Source: Vanrija pseudolonga
Lineage: Eukaryota > Basidiomycota > Tremellomycetes > Trichosporonales > Trichosporonaceae
DNA length: 64,000 bases
Assembly (NCBI RefSeq): GCF_020906515.1
Contig: NC_085849.1
Span: forward strand, 2,604,001 to 2,668,000
Direction: 5' to 3'
Under the pieces are notes generated by a model. It searched no databases. It worked only from the letters and a program-made list of their open reading frames with translations, and was not told the origin of the DNA. This document shows, in pieces, positions 10,527 to 22,788 of this stretch; the stretch's first letter is position 1, and each line of letters starts with the position of its first letter. Position numbers and translations under genes: made by a program.

Positions 10527-13500
10527 TCACAACACTGCCGAGGGTTAGCAATGTCTGGCGGGACGACCATCGAGAGCAACTCACCATAGGTAGCAGGAAC
10601 AACACCTTCCTGCCCAGTCGCCGGGTCTCTCGCGTACCACCATTCGTCGCTCTGCTCATCGTCGAGGATGATGATGCGCTGACCTGTCCGCATAGGCAGC
10701 TCGCCAGTTTGCAGTTCGGGGCCAAAGAAGTCGTAGCGCATGATCGTTTCGCGGCCCTCGTCGCTGCCCTCGAGCGATCCTGGCTCGTGGAGGTACTCGG
10801 GACCCTGTTCAGCGTCCACGTAGTGGCTCTGGTCGCTTTCTGGTCGCGAGCCATATGTCGGTGTAGGCGTCAGGTGAGTCGCCGAGTGAGTAGCAGCTGC
10901 ACCTGCGGCCAGGCCAGTAGCACCAGCCACAGCGCCCGCGCCGGCAAGAGTTGAAGGGCCCGCGCCAAATTCGCTGACGTGGGCGCGCTCCGGCTGCGAG
11001 GGGTGCTGGGCTCCAGGGATGAGAGAGCGCTCGAGAGCCGTCTGGACGCTGTTGAGCATGAACTGATGCGTCGACGACACGTCGCTGCCGTCCTTGTCGT
11101 AAACCTCGGATGGCTGCTGGTTGCGCTCGCGCCGGCGAAGGCAGTAGGCGACAAGAAGGATGAGAAGAATGAGCAGAAGGATAAGGCCAGTCGCAATCGC
11201 CATGGCCACGAGGACGACAATGCCACGGGCGAGGTACTTGGCGAGCGAAAAGTCGATCGACGAGTGCGACCAGAAGAGAGAAGAAGCCGCGCCGAGGGTG
11301 CCGGCAGCGGTCGAGCCGACAAGGTACGGGTGCCACGAAGCACCGTCGAAGAGGGCCGACGACACGTTACCAGTGTTGGCGAGGAAAACATCGCCCGAAG
11401 CCATGAGCATGCGATTGTTCTCAATAGCACCGGCCGCAGCATGGGCCTGCTTGACAGGCACGAACGCGAGGTTCTGAATCACCGTGCCGTCCAGCAACGC
11501 CGACGAGTTCTGGTTGCTCCACGAGTGGCCGTCCCAGCGCTGAAGGTAAGGAGTGCGGTCCCCAGCATTGTAGCCGGTCGCGAAAATGTTGGAGACATTG
11601 CGGTCGTTGAACACGATCGAGTTGACAGGGCCGGGGAGACCAGGGAGGGGAGTCCACGACTGGTTGGCAAAGGTGTAGGTGGCGGCGTAGACGTTGTCCG
11701 AGCCGACGACGAACGAGCCTCCTGCAACAAGGGTGCCGTACTGATTGTCTCCAAAGTCGATCGAGGTGACTTCACCTGAAGACAGGCCAGTGCCAAGTCG
11801 GTCCCAGCGCCCCCCTGTGTAGAAGCAGACGGCGGCGCACGAGTCGGAGCCCGCGTTGGCAAAGTTGCCCGCGACCACAACCGTGTCCGTGTTTGTCCGG
11901 GTCTTGATCTGGTTGATCGTGATGTTTGAACCACCGGCGGCAGTGAGGGCAGCCAGGCCGCTGTTGAGCCATTGGCCTGTGGCAAGATCGTACCGCAGCA
12001 GGCCGCCACCGAGACCGTTGGCGCTTATGTCGCTACCGCCGACCCAGAGAGTGTCCTTTACCACATTGAGCGCACGCACAATGCCAGAAACAGGGGGGTT
12101 CGGTCCCGTCAGAGGCCCGTTGTTGGTCTGGAAAGCAACACCCGAGACTTCAGTAGGTCCAGAGCCCTGGGTGAAGTTGCCACCAAGAATGGTGATGTCG
12201 GGCTTGCCAGACGCCGACGAGTTGGTGTAGAAGGCGCCGGTGAGAGTCGCCGGAGCAAGCGCAGGCCTGGGTGGAATAGGCACCGCGGTAGCACGAGCCG
12301 CGAGGTGGGCGTTTGAACGGGCGACGTGAGCGAGCCAGCCGGTAATGGATCGACGAGTCGGGGGAGCAGGGGGAGGGGGAGCCGAACCAGCGTTTGAGAA
12401 AGAGACGCCGTTGAGGCTTTCAATAGAAGCTGTGCCGTCCTTGTTTGTGACGAGCGAAGCAACGCCGCCGACAGAGTTGCTGGACGCGCCAACAAACTGA
12501 CCGGCAACAAAGGTCTGCGGACCTGAAGAACCAATTGCCGTACCGTTGCCGTAGAGGATACCACCTGTGTTCCACTGCGAAGTGGTGGCGTTGTAGACGG
12601 CAAAACCGCCCGTCGCGAACGACGAGCCGTTGGAGAACACGACATGGTTGAAGGGGCCAACAACGACCAAGCCGCCTGGGACGCCGAGAAGCTGAGTGAC
12701 AGGACCGTCGACTCCGCCAGCAACGCTGTCCCAGGCCTTGGCCACGGGGTCGTAGCGAGCAATGTGGCTCAGGCCCGAAGTGCTAGACTGGGTACCGGTA
12801 AAGTTGCCGCCAAAGTAGATGGAGCCGCTGACAACGGCGGCCGTGTTGACAGCGCCATTGAGTCCCCCGTTGGCGAGGCCAACAGGCGCGCCGGAGGAAG
12901 TGTCGACGCCAACGACGTTCGAGTAGTTGGAGGCACTGAACGAGCCGCTAACGAATGCCGTGTTGTTCACTGGCAGGACCGAGGCGACGGAGAAATGAGT
13001 GCCGCCAGAAGCGTTGCGAGCCGCATCCAGAGAGAATGCCAGCTTCGTCAGGGCCGTCTCGGTGTTGTTGGGGAGAAGGGAGGTGGCCTTGAGGTTGGTT
13101 GTCCTGACCCACTCGAACACACCGAATGCTTCGCGCGTCGTGTTGGGAAGGAGAACCGGAACTCCAGAGGTGGTAGAAGGGGAGGCTGAGGTGGCCGTGG
13201 CGGAACCCGAAATCAGAGTGCCGCTCGCCGTGCCGGTCGCGGTACCGGACGGGCCCAAAGGGGTAATCGACCCGTCCGCCCCTGTCGTTACGCCAGTTGC
13301 CCCAGTCCCCGTGGCACCAGGGGCGCCGCTCACACCACCGGACACGCCCGTCTGGCCAGGGGCGCCAGTTGTGGTCGCACCAGACGCGGATGGAACAGGC
13401 GCTGTCTGGAGGCCAGTAAGGGTCATGGACACACCGTTGGCAACCACCACATAGTGGTCACCGGCGATCGGCGCGGGGTTTGCTGGCAGAGCGACAGTGA

Positions 13501-15169
13501 CGGTAGGGCTGAAAGCGGCGGTCGACGCATTGACGAGGCCCGAGTAGATGCGAATCAGCGAGTCGTCCTGCACATTCTGGTCGACGGTCGTGGTGTACGG
13601 CACACCCTCCTGAGGGAAGATGGTGACATCCACAGTGGTTCGGCTTGCACAGTCACCAAGCTGGGCACATCCCGGAACGACCAGGAACATGTCGTAGTAA
13701 CCCGTTGAACCGACCCAGGTGTAGAGCGTCAGACTGGTTTCCGTAACAGCGTTTGTAGGGACCTCTGCGACGGTGTACCCAGTCGTCGTGCCTGGGATCG
13801 CCGTAGGGGCATTTTGGTCCTGCCACGCTCCGACCGACTGGACGCCAGACTTTGATTCACCGCAGAGGCCAGTGTTGTCCGACGCGACGGCTGATGCGTA
13901 AGCACCGTCAGAGAGCAGCTGGATGTAGTCGAGGGCAGCTTGTGATCCCTGGTAGCCGTCCAAGGTGAACTGCAGGCCGGTGAGCTCTCTTGAACCGTCC
14001 GCGAAAAGGTAGTCTTGGGCGTGGACGCTCGAGTTGGTCGACAGGGGGCAGCTGCCCGAGCATGTGCTGTTTTGACCAGTTGCTGGGTCAGTGTAGATCA
14101 GAGGGACCACAGTATTGTCGGGCAGAGTTGTGAGGGTAAACGAGGTGGTACCGATGCCGCCGGCAATGTCGTTGGCAACACGGACACCCTGGCCTCTCAA
14201 ATAGCCGTTGCTGAGGATGTTGATGACTGCTGTGCTTCCGCTCTGCGCCTGCCAGGACCCAGTGCCTGGGCAAAGAAGAACATTGGCGTCGCTGCCGGGC
14301 GCCGCGGGGGTCGCGTCGATTCTTAATCCGCCGTATTGTGACGCCGACGTGGGGATGGTGTAGGGGGTGAGGAAGCCCGAGTTGCCAGTCGTGACGGTGT
14401 CGACAGGAGCATTCGGGACGGAGATGAGCTGGGTGAGGGGGTTTGTTGTGTTCCCGGCGTTGTCCGCGTACTGCGTGGTAAAGTCACCACCAAAGTACAG
14501 GCTGGCGCCGTTTGGACTTGGTGCAATCGAGCGGACGAGACCGTTGAACCCACCGAAGGGCACTGCCGACCACGCCGAGGATTGCGTAGACCACCTTGCG
14601 ACGTTTCCTGGCGTGCCGCTGGCAAGGGGATCTGTGAAGGATCCACCCACCCACACCTCGTGGTTGGAGTCGTCGCAGTAGAGCGTGTTTACAGGCCCTG
14701 TCAAACCTGTCCCCAATGCTGAGAATTTGGACGAGGATAAGGAGTACGCAACAACGTTGGATGAAGATGTTGATGCGAAGGAGGAGAATGTGCCGCCAAT
14801 GTACAGCGTCCCGTTGTCTGGCGAGTTGGAGTAGCATAGCGCCGTTATGCTTCCCCCGGGGTTGGTGTTACCGAGTAGGCTGATCGTGCCGTCTGGGTTA
14901 TGCACCAGCAGTGTACCGCCATCTGTTGCAAAATGGGGTGCTGACTCGCCGCCGCTGGATGACGAAGAAGCGAACGCGGACTGTGCGGTGAACCAGTCGA
15001 GGCCAGCAAACGCGCCACCAAAACCGACAGAGCCCATGCGACCAAAGTCAACATTGGGTGCAGTGGAAGGTGCAGCCGATGCTGCCAAGGCGGAAGGCGT
15101 CGTCACGAGCGCCGCAGCGGCAGCTGCCGCAAAGGCGCCCAGACGACGTCGTGGAGGATTGCGAGGCAT
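10527..15169 (-). CDS. RAX2: cortical landmark protein Rax2 with C-terminal SH3 domain
   Basis: Exon 1 is 15169-10585 and exon 2 only 10534-10527; the 50-nt intron has donor GTGAGT, branch GCTAAC and acceptor CGGCAG. The product is 1530 residues: signal peptide (about 1-30), a large extracellular region of repeated kelch-like YIGGTF/VGGSF blades and Ser/Thr/Gly-rich linkers, one membrane helix near 1310-1340, then a cytoplasmic tail. Rax2 is a type I membrane protein marking old division sites and polarity in fungi. Residues about 1475-1530 form an SH3 domain: YDFFG, GELPMRTGQ, EWWYARD, EGVVPATYVL. The intron interrupts this domain two codons before its end; only the spliced form gives the expected PxxYV terminus followed by a stop. 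Without splicing the frame runs 60 codons further to 10403. The start is supported by the signal peptide. Confidence 0.9.
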
Positions 15170-16823
15170 TTGGTGAGAGAGTGCCCCGGTGTGGGCGACG
15201 TGATGTTGTGTTTAAACGAATGTGGGCGGCGGCAGTGTTGGGGTGAGGGCAAGAAGTGAGGGAAAGGGCGAGCGCCGATTGTAGGTCGATGTCGAGCCGA
15301 AGTTGTGATGTGGGCTGTAATGTGTCTTCGACAACTACGATGCAGTCGTTGGCATGCTCTGCGCCTCGAGGAGGAGGAGGAGGATGATGATGAGGAAGGA
15401 GATGAAGGTGGCTGGGCAAAAGGCGACGGAGTGATGGGATAGGAACGCAGTGAAAGGTGGCGATATGAAACGAGGGGTGGTGGGGGGCGGTGGGTAGTGG
15501 GACGGTGGGTAGGCGAGGGCGGGAGGACGAGGGGTCTGTGCGCCTTGGCTGGTCGCGTCGGTCGTTCAAGGGCAAAGCAGCCAGAGAGGGCAGTCGCGGT
15601 TTGCAGTGGTCGGTGTCCGGGGCGGAGGGGGGGGGGGCGAAGGGCGAAGGCGTGACACGTCGTTCCAAAGGGAAGACTGAGCCTTGTAGAATAGGGAGGG
15701 AGGGAGTGAGATGTAAAAGAGAGTGAGTATGGGTGTGACGACTTGCTGCTTTGGTTGTTGTTTCGCAGCAGCAGGCGGCAGTAACAGAAGTGGGTGTAGC
15801 AGCCAGTTGTTAGGCGGGCTAGCAGTCGGCTGCTGGAGCTGGCGCTGGCTGGGCTGTGTTGGGCGGGCTGGCTTGGGCAAGGGTACGGCAGAGGCGGAGG
15901 CGGCTGGGCGCGCGGAAACGGTCGTGCGCCAGAGACTGTGATGTTGGGTGGTGGTGGTGGTGTGCCAGTGTGTGTGTGTGTGTGTGTTGGGCCTGTTGGG
16001 TTAGGTTGGAGGGAAGGCAGCGGCAGCAGCAGCGCTAGAGCAGAGACAAGCCGGCATGGCATCGTACAGCCCTGGCGCGGACCTGAATCGACGCCTGACG
16101 CCTGCGCGCCGCCGCGCCTGCCTTGCCTGCCCCCTCGTCGCGTGTTTCCTTCTAAGGTAAATTTGATCCCGTAACCAAGCACCCACACCCCACCCAACAA
16201 CCCACCACCAGACCAGGACGGGACGGTTATTATTGCCTGGACGGGAAGGCCCGTGGCGCGAAGAGGGGCAGCATCCTTCCTGCCTTTGCTCGGGCTGTGC
16301 GACGACGGCCACGACGGCCACGGCCGCCCTGAGCAATGTTCCCTCCCTCCCACCATTCCATCTCATCTCGCTCACACATGCATTACTGCACAGAGTCAAC
16401 GACGGGCTCGGGGAGTTTGTTGTCTAGCAACTAGTAGACTGAATCTCGGTGCTGTAATGTTTACCGTCACTGTCATGCAAAGTGGGCAGTCGCGCCGGCT
16501 TCATCACGTGACCCGATCGCATGGCTCTAGCGTGGTCAGCATCGATGTCAACAAGCTGCAACCTACAAGCTGCGGGCTATTGCCGTTAACTCCGCCAGTG
16601 GCGTTGGCGGCTCCGTCGCTGACGAGTTGGTGGTTTGGCTGTCGCTGTCCGGTTGCCGGCCGGTTCAAAGCCAATGCTGATAGCCGTCGTCGCCGCCGCC
16701 GCTACCGCCGCCAAGTGCGCCATTCCTAGTCCAGTCCACGAACCAACACGATTCGAATTATTTCCATCAGAGAGTGCACCATCACGCCGCTTGCATTCGC
16801 CCCATCAGTCACCCTATACAGCC
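15170..16823. other. long divergent intergenic region between RAX2 and PEX19
   Basis: About 1.65 kb. The RAX2 side is rich in purine runs on the plus strand (pyrimidine-rich on the RAX2 sense strand) and includes a short (GT)n run near 15966-15986. Long low-complexity open frames exist, but they are Pro/Ser/His-biased and overlap RAX2 in another frame; I see no domain or splice pattern. It probably holds two promoters and long 5' UTRs. Confidence 0.6.
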
Positions 16824-18106
16824 ATGGGCTCAGACCTCCCAGCCGGATCAAGCAGCAAGCCGGCCGCCCCAGCAGCAGCGGCTGCTGCACCCGCCAGCGG
16901 GCCGTCGAGCTACCGCAGCCCACGTGTCGAGGACGAGGAGGACGATGACGACCTCGACGACCTCGATGGTGAGTGGTCTGCTGACGCTACTATTGGCGTG
17001 TGCTGACAGGGCCTAGACGTCCTCGACTCGTTCAACGCCCCGCCTAAACCCACTCTGGGGAAGCGTGCCCAGCCAGACCAGTCGCCCGCGTCAGCAGCAG
17101 CCCCCGCCTCTAGCTCGCTACGACCTCCTGCTGGTGCTGCTGCTGCCCTGGGCGCGGGCGCGGGCACGGGCCTGGGCGACCTCGACGATGAGGATTTCGA
17201 GGCCTCGCTCGTCGAGGGCATGGAGGCGCTCCTGCGTTCGCTGGCGAACGAGCACCCACCGGGACCAGCAGCCGACGGCAAGAAGCTCGACACGCCGAGC
17301 AAGAAGGCCGTTGACGGCGCCCCTGGCCTGAGCTCGGAGGAGGAGGAGAAGGCGTTCCAGCGGGCCATCGAGATGATGCTCTCCAACGAGGGCATCGAGG
17401 CGCTCGGCATCGACGACAAGGCCAAGGCTGGCGCGTCGGCACCCTCGCCGCGCCGTGCACCGGCCTCTGGCGGTGCCGCCGCTGGACCAAGCGCCGCTCG
17501 CGCAACGAGCTTTGAGGAGACGATCCGCAAGACGATGGAGTCGATCAACGCTGGTGGTGCGAATGTCGGTGCTGGCGGTGACGACACGGACCTCGCTGCG
17601 CTGTTGAGGCAGCTCGGCTCGGACCCGTCGGCGCTTGACGGCCTCGGCGACGAGGACGACGACCTCGGAGGCCTGCTCGACGGAATGATGGCGCAGCTTA
17701 TGAGCAAGGAGGTGTTGGAGGAGCCAATGGCTGAGCTTGCTGCGAAGGTGGGTTGAATGTCTGAACCACGCTGACCCATCAGTACCCCGAGTATCTCGCC
17801 AAGCCGCCGTCGACCGCCACCCCCGCCGACCTGGAGAAGTACCGCCAGCAGCACAAGCTGGTTCAGCAGATTGTCGAAACGTTCAAGAAGCCCGGCTACA
17901 CCGACGAGCGCGACGGCAAGGAGGTTGCGCGCCTCGTTGGCGAGATGCAGGACCTCGGCGGCCCTCCCACCGAGATCATGGGCGACCTGCCAGAGGGCTT
18001 TGTGAGTGGCAAGGCGGCAGCACTAGCGCACGCACGGAAACACAGCTGACCCCACCGTCAGGACTTTGCCAACCTTGGAAACGACGAGCAGTGTGTGATT
18101 ATGTAG
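16824..18106 (+). CDS. PEX19: peroxisomal membrane protein chaperone/receptor Pex19
   Basis: Four exons: 16824-16968, 17017-17747, 17783-18001, 18062-18106; 379 residues, all phases consistent. Pex19 binds newly made peroxisomal membrane proteins in the cytosol and delivers them to Pex3. The acidic N-terminus (EDEEDDDDLDDLDDVLDSF across intron 1) is the Pex3-docking type. The C-terminal helical domain (FQRAIEMMLSNEGIEALG, TSFEETIRKTM, EMQDLGGPPTEIMGDLPEG) binds cargo. The protein ends in CVIM, a CaaX box for farnesylation, which is a hallmark of Pex19. Intron 1 uses the second candidate acceptor (CTAG at 17015-17016); the upstream ACAG at 17008-17009 would break the frame. Intron 2 is only 35 nt. 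Confidence 0.95.
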
Positions 18107-19239
18107 TGGGGATGTGGGGTAATAGATGGTCGGTGCCACAGCAGTCATGTCACATTGCACAAATCTGGGCGAGACGCGCCGTGATGATTTCCTTGGCGTG
18201 TGGACATGAGCGCACGAGTCATACATGAGAAGATGAGCAGGCCACATGGGTGCCTCGCGACGTGTGGCCCTGGCTCGGATGCCTCCCGGGCTGAGACACG
18301 ACATGGCACCCGCGCAAGAGGCGCAAAGGCCGGGAGCGTTCCCCGCCCGAATCGAATCTGGAATGGAATGCATCTGCACCACCATGATCTTCTGAGATCC
18401 ATGTGGGCCGCTGCCCCCGTGCGCCAGCTCTCAGATCCCGGAGCAAGGCGATTGAACTGCACTGCTGCGCGCGGCGTCGCACTGCAGTATGGCGTGGTCG
18501 ACGACGAGTTATCCATGGTCTATTCGTGTTCTTGCAGTGTTACTGGCTGCCTGCACGGGCCGTGACACTTGCCATTTGTTCGCCGTCTTTCGGTGCCGGT
18601 TTCTCTGTCTGGACGCCGAGAAGAAGGGGAGGGGCAAGGTTTTAGGGACAGTCTACTACTTACGCCGCCGCTTGCTTGCTGCGCACTGGACGGTTGTGCG
18701 GGGAAGTTTGGCGCGGCGTGGAGACGCACCCATCCGACCCCGCACGACGCACCGATCCGCGCGTAGGGCAGGATGCAAAGTTGTCCCTGGAATATGTCTT
18801 AGCGGCAAAAGTGCTACGCGTAGTAGTAGTAGTGCAGTGTGTGCCTCGCTGCAGGTGCCCGAACACCTCTCTGTTGCCCCAGGCACAAACAATCAAGCGG
18901 CAGGCAGCGCGGCGGCTGCCAGGCCCCCCCTCCCACACCACCCATACGACGTTGCCGGCGTCCGTCCAATCGTCCCACCTTGGCGGAATTTACAGCGCTC
19001 AATATATAGACACGACAGACACCCATCCCGCCGCTCGGCACTCTTTGGTGCAGGTCTGCAGGTCCATCACGCCGACGGCGACGACAACGACGACGTGTCA
19101 GTCGAGACAGCCCCAACGCAACCCCCCCACGCACCCCACGACACACACACCACACACACCACCGACACGCTGATCCAGATCAACTAGACCGAACTATAGA
19201 TTCGACACATCGCCTTCCTTCTCATCCACATCGCCCAAC
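18107..19239. other. intergenic region PEX19 to ADP1-like gene
   Basis: About 1.1 kb with no supported gene. It should contain the PEX19 3' UTR and the ABC-transporter promoter. The only clear elements are a TATATA at 19003-19008 and a CA-rich stretch just before the start codon. Confidence 0.6.
19003..19008 (+). promoter_or_regulatory. TATA element of ADP1-like gene
   Basis: TATATA 232 bp upstream of the ATG at 19240, in the right orientation, followed by a C/A-rich leader. It is a plausible core promoter element, judged by position only. Confidence 0.4.
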
Positions 19240-22200
19240 ATGAGGCTAGGCACCTCGGCCGTCCTCGGCGCGCTCTCGCTCTTCGGCCTCGCAGCAGCGC
19301 AGAACTGCACAAACTATGGCGAGGCTTCCGGCGGCACGAGCTGTCTCTGCCCCGCAGGCTTCAACTCGCCCCAGTCGAGCAACTGCGCCCAGCCAAACTG
19401 TGGCGCCAACATCTTCAACCCCAGCAGCACGGCCGCACCCGGCGGCAATGTCTCGTCGTGCGCGTGTACCGACGGCTGGAGCGGTCCCTCGTGTACCTGT
19501 ACGTTGTTGAGGTGGGGAGGGGCTCTATCGCTGACCACCGATCTCAGTGTGCTCGACCGGCGCGTCGTGCTTGACCGCGCTGGGCAAGTACATCGACTCA
19601 AGCTCGGGAGCCGGTGGGCTCGCATCAGCTGCCGTCAACTCGACGCTCGTGTGCTCCAGCTCCCCGACAGTCTACACTGTCGGCCAGTTGACGTGCTCCA
19701 TCGTCCAGTCGACGATCCAGAGCCTGTTCCCGCTGCCGATTACGCTGTCCATGACGCGTGCGCTCAACACGTCCAAGACGCCCGGCGGCGCCAGCACGCT
19801 CAAGAGCGCAGGAATGACAAGCAGTGACGGCGAGATCTGGGCGCAGGTCTGGTACCAGGGCCACGAGCAGTTCTACTGCCACGCGTCGGGGTGCAACCAG
19901 ACCGTGTCGAACGGCACGAGCTCGTCCGAGTGGGTCTGCCCCGAGCTCGCGTGCACCTGCCCTCCCGGAACGACGTTCTGTACCGGCTTTGCGGGGTCAA
20001 TCCTCGGCGGCATCATCACGACCGTCAAGGGCCCACTCACGGTCGACTGCGACACGACCGGCGCGTGTGGCTTCAAGCAGAAGGACCTCGTTGGGTTCTT
20101 TGGCGCCAACGGTCTCCCGCTCACGTCGTGCAAGTTTGGCGAGTGTGTGCAGCAGTTTGTCATTTCGCAGTCGGAGGGGATCCACGCCGCCATCGTCTCC
20201 AACGGCGGGTTGAGCGGTGGCGTTATCGCCGGACTGGCTGTTGTCGGTGCCTTCCTGCTTCTCGTTCTCGGCATTCTCATCTGGGGCCTGATCGCGCGAT
20301 CCAAGGCGCGCAAGCGCGTGTCGGACGGCTCGCTCGAGAAGCGCGGCGGCGTCGGCGTGTCCTGGAGCGGTGTGGGATACGAGGTTCACGCCCACGGGCG
20401 TGGCGCGTACGCTGCCGTCGTCGGCTGGCTGCGTGGCTTTGACACGCCCCGCCGCCGCGCAAGGCTCGAGGCAGAGAAGGGCATTGCGCCCGGCCCGAAC
20501 GGCGGCAAGGTCATCCTGCAAAACTGCTACGGCAACGTGCCTGCCGGTTCCATGCTCGCGGTCCTTGGTCCCAGTGGTGCCGGCAAGTCGACACTCATTG
20601 ACATCCTTGGCCAGAAGCGCAAGGCAGGTATCGTGGAGGGCAAGGTCGCGTACCACCCTGAGGGGAATGACGGGCGCCGCATCAAGGTCGGCTTTGTTGA
20701 CCAGTCGGATATCCTCGCGCCCACGTCTACAGTATACGAGACGCTGCTGTTCTCCGCGCGCCTCCGTCTGCCTGAGAATGTGCCCGACTCGGTCAAGCAG
20801 GAGCGCGCGCAGCTCGTGCTCAACCAGCTTGGTCTCTCCCATGTCGCCGACACTCGTATTGGTTCTGGCGAGATCCGCGGTATCTCGGGTGGTGAAATGC
20901 GCCGCGTCTCTGTTGGAACAGAGCTCGTCGCCGCACCTGATGTGCTCGTGCTCGACGAGCCGACTTCGGGTCTCGACTCGGTCTCGGCTGCTCGCCTCAT
21001 CTCTCTGCTCAAGTCGCTCGCCGAGGACCCGAACCAGCGCACGACTATCATCGCCTCCATCCACCAGCCCAGCTCAGCCCTGTACCACATGTTTGACCAG
21101 GTTCTTCTTCTTGCCCACGGTCAGCAGCTGTACTTTGGCCCGGCAGGCCACCACCCCGTCGACTTCTTCGCTGAGCAGGGCCACCCCTGCCCGGCCGACT
21201 ACAACGTCGCTGACCACCTATTGGACATTGCGAGCGAGCCTGGTCTTCGTCTGCGGACCGGCGTCGACGCAATGGTTCCTTCCGTCACCCACACTCCGTA
21301 TGAGGCGTCGTACCACTACTCGCGCGCGTCCGAGGGACGCAGTGAGCGCGAGATGCCCCACAACGCCAGCGACGAAAAGCTCTCGCCAAACGCCGCATCA
21401 AAGTACCCGCCCGGTATGAACATGAACGGCAACCAGGTCGACCTTGCTCAGGTGTCCAAGGCCGCCGGCAAGAGCTGGTTTGACGCCGGCAACAATCCCG
21501 AGACGACCTTCCTCACCCAGGTCGCCGTGCTCAGCGGCCGCGAGATCAAGAACCTCAAGCGCGACAAGACTTTGCTGCTTGCTCACGTCGCTCTCGCCTC
21601 TGTCTCGGCTGTCTTCTCGGGTGGCCTGTATTTCAAGGCCAAGCTGACGATTGGCGGCTTCCAGAACCGCGTGGGCAGTCTCTTCTTCCTCGCATCGCTC
21701 ATCGCCTTCTCGGCGCTGAGTGCGCTGGCCAACGTTATCGAGGTTCGCCCGCTCTTCCTCCGCGAGCGCGCGAGCTCGCTCTACTCGCCTCAGGCGTGGC
21801 TCACTGCTCGCCTCCTCTTCGACATCGTCCCGCTGCGTCTTCTGCCTGCCGCCATCCTCGGCATTGTCGTGTACTGGATGGTTGGCCTCGCACCCAGCGC
21901 CGCGCGCTTCTTCAAGTTCCTGCTCATCCTGCTCGAGTTCTGCCTCAGCACGACGCTGTACAACTTTATGCTTGCCGCCTGCTTCTCCCACGCCGGTGTG
22001 GCGATCCTCCTGTCGTCGCTGTACAACCTCTTCCTGATGACGTACGCCGGCTTCTTTGTCAACCTCAACACGATCCCGCCCGTGCTCCGCTGGCTCCGCT
22101 ACTTCTCTACGCTGGGGTACGCGCTCGAGGCTCTGACGGTCAACGAGGTCGGCTCGGGCATCCAGATCATCGACAACCTGAACGGCGTGGCGATTGACGT

Positions 22201-22345
22201 CAACGGCGCGTTGATCATGGAGACGCTGTTTGGTTTCCAGCTCGGCCACTACTACCGCAACGTGCTGATTTTGGTGGCCTTCATTCTGGGCTTCCTCGCC
22301 AGTCTCATCTTCTGCGTGTTCTTCATGTTGCGAGAGAAGAGGTAG
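19240..22345 (+). CDS. ADP1: ABCG-type transporter with EGF-like lumenal domain (Adp1 family)
   Basis: Exons 19240-19498 and 19548-22345; 1018 residues. Order: signal peptide (1-20), a cysteine-rich EGF-like segment (residues 21-90, with CLCPAGF and CACTDGWSG), a lumenal region with many Cys and Asn-glycosylation sites, one membrane helix (GLAVVGAFLLLVLGILIWG), the ABC domain, then about six C-terminal helices. ABC motifs are intact: Walker A GPSGAGKST, signature ISGGEMRRVS, Walker B VLVLDEPTSGLD. This EGF plus half-transporter layout and length match yeast Adp1 (1049 residues), a protein of the ER/vacuolar membrane with unknown substrate. A half-size ABCG must dimerise to work. The 49-nt intron splits the EGF region from the rest and carries a CTGAC branch point. 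Confidence 0.9.
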
Positions 22346-22788
22346 AGTGGGGACGGAGGTGGTGTTGTTTTGAGATTCGATTTGGTAGTAGTGCGTGTTG
22401 GCAGCATGTTATCGAGTTGTGTTAGACTGGTTCGTAATTGATGCTGCTGCGTTGGGACAGCCTCGAGAGCAAGCCCCACTGGGCAGTAATTTGTGCATAG
22501 CGCATGCGCGCCCGCATGTCAGTGCGCCAGCGCGCGATGGATGCCACGACAACAAGCAACAACAGCCGTAATCGTCTCGCCACTCGGCCATAGCCACCGG
22601 CCACGGCGCGGCCACCGCCCAGGGCGGTTTCCTAATCCGGCCCCCCGGATACCACATGTCGTCCAAGCTGCCAGCTACCAGCTGCCAGCTGCTCGGTGAC
22701 GCGCATTCGATCGATCGACAGAGTTAGGTTCCAGCACTACAATCTCAAACACACACTCACACACACTCATTTCTTTATCACCACCACA
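22346..22788. other. intergenic region ADP1-like to SEC22
   Basis: 443 bp containing the ADP1-like 3' UTR and the SEC22 promoter. A CA-rich, C/T-rich leader directly precedes the SEC22 start. I see no gene or RNA in it. Confidence 0.6.

Noticed and set aside
15103-16356. 417-codon open frame upstream of and overlapping RAX2
   Set aside because: Pro/Ser/His-biased composition expected from C-rich leader sequence, no domain, and it overlaps the RAX2 start in another frame.
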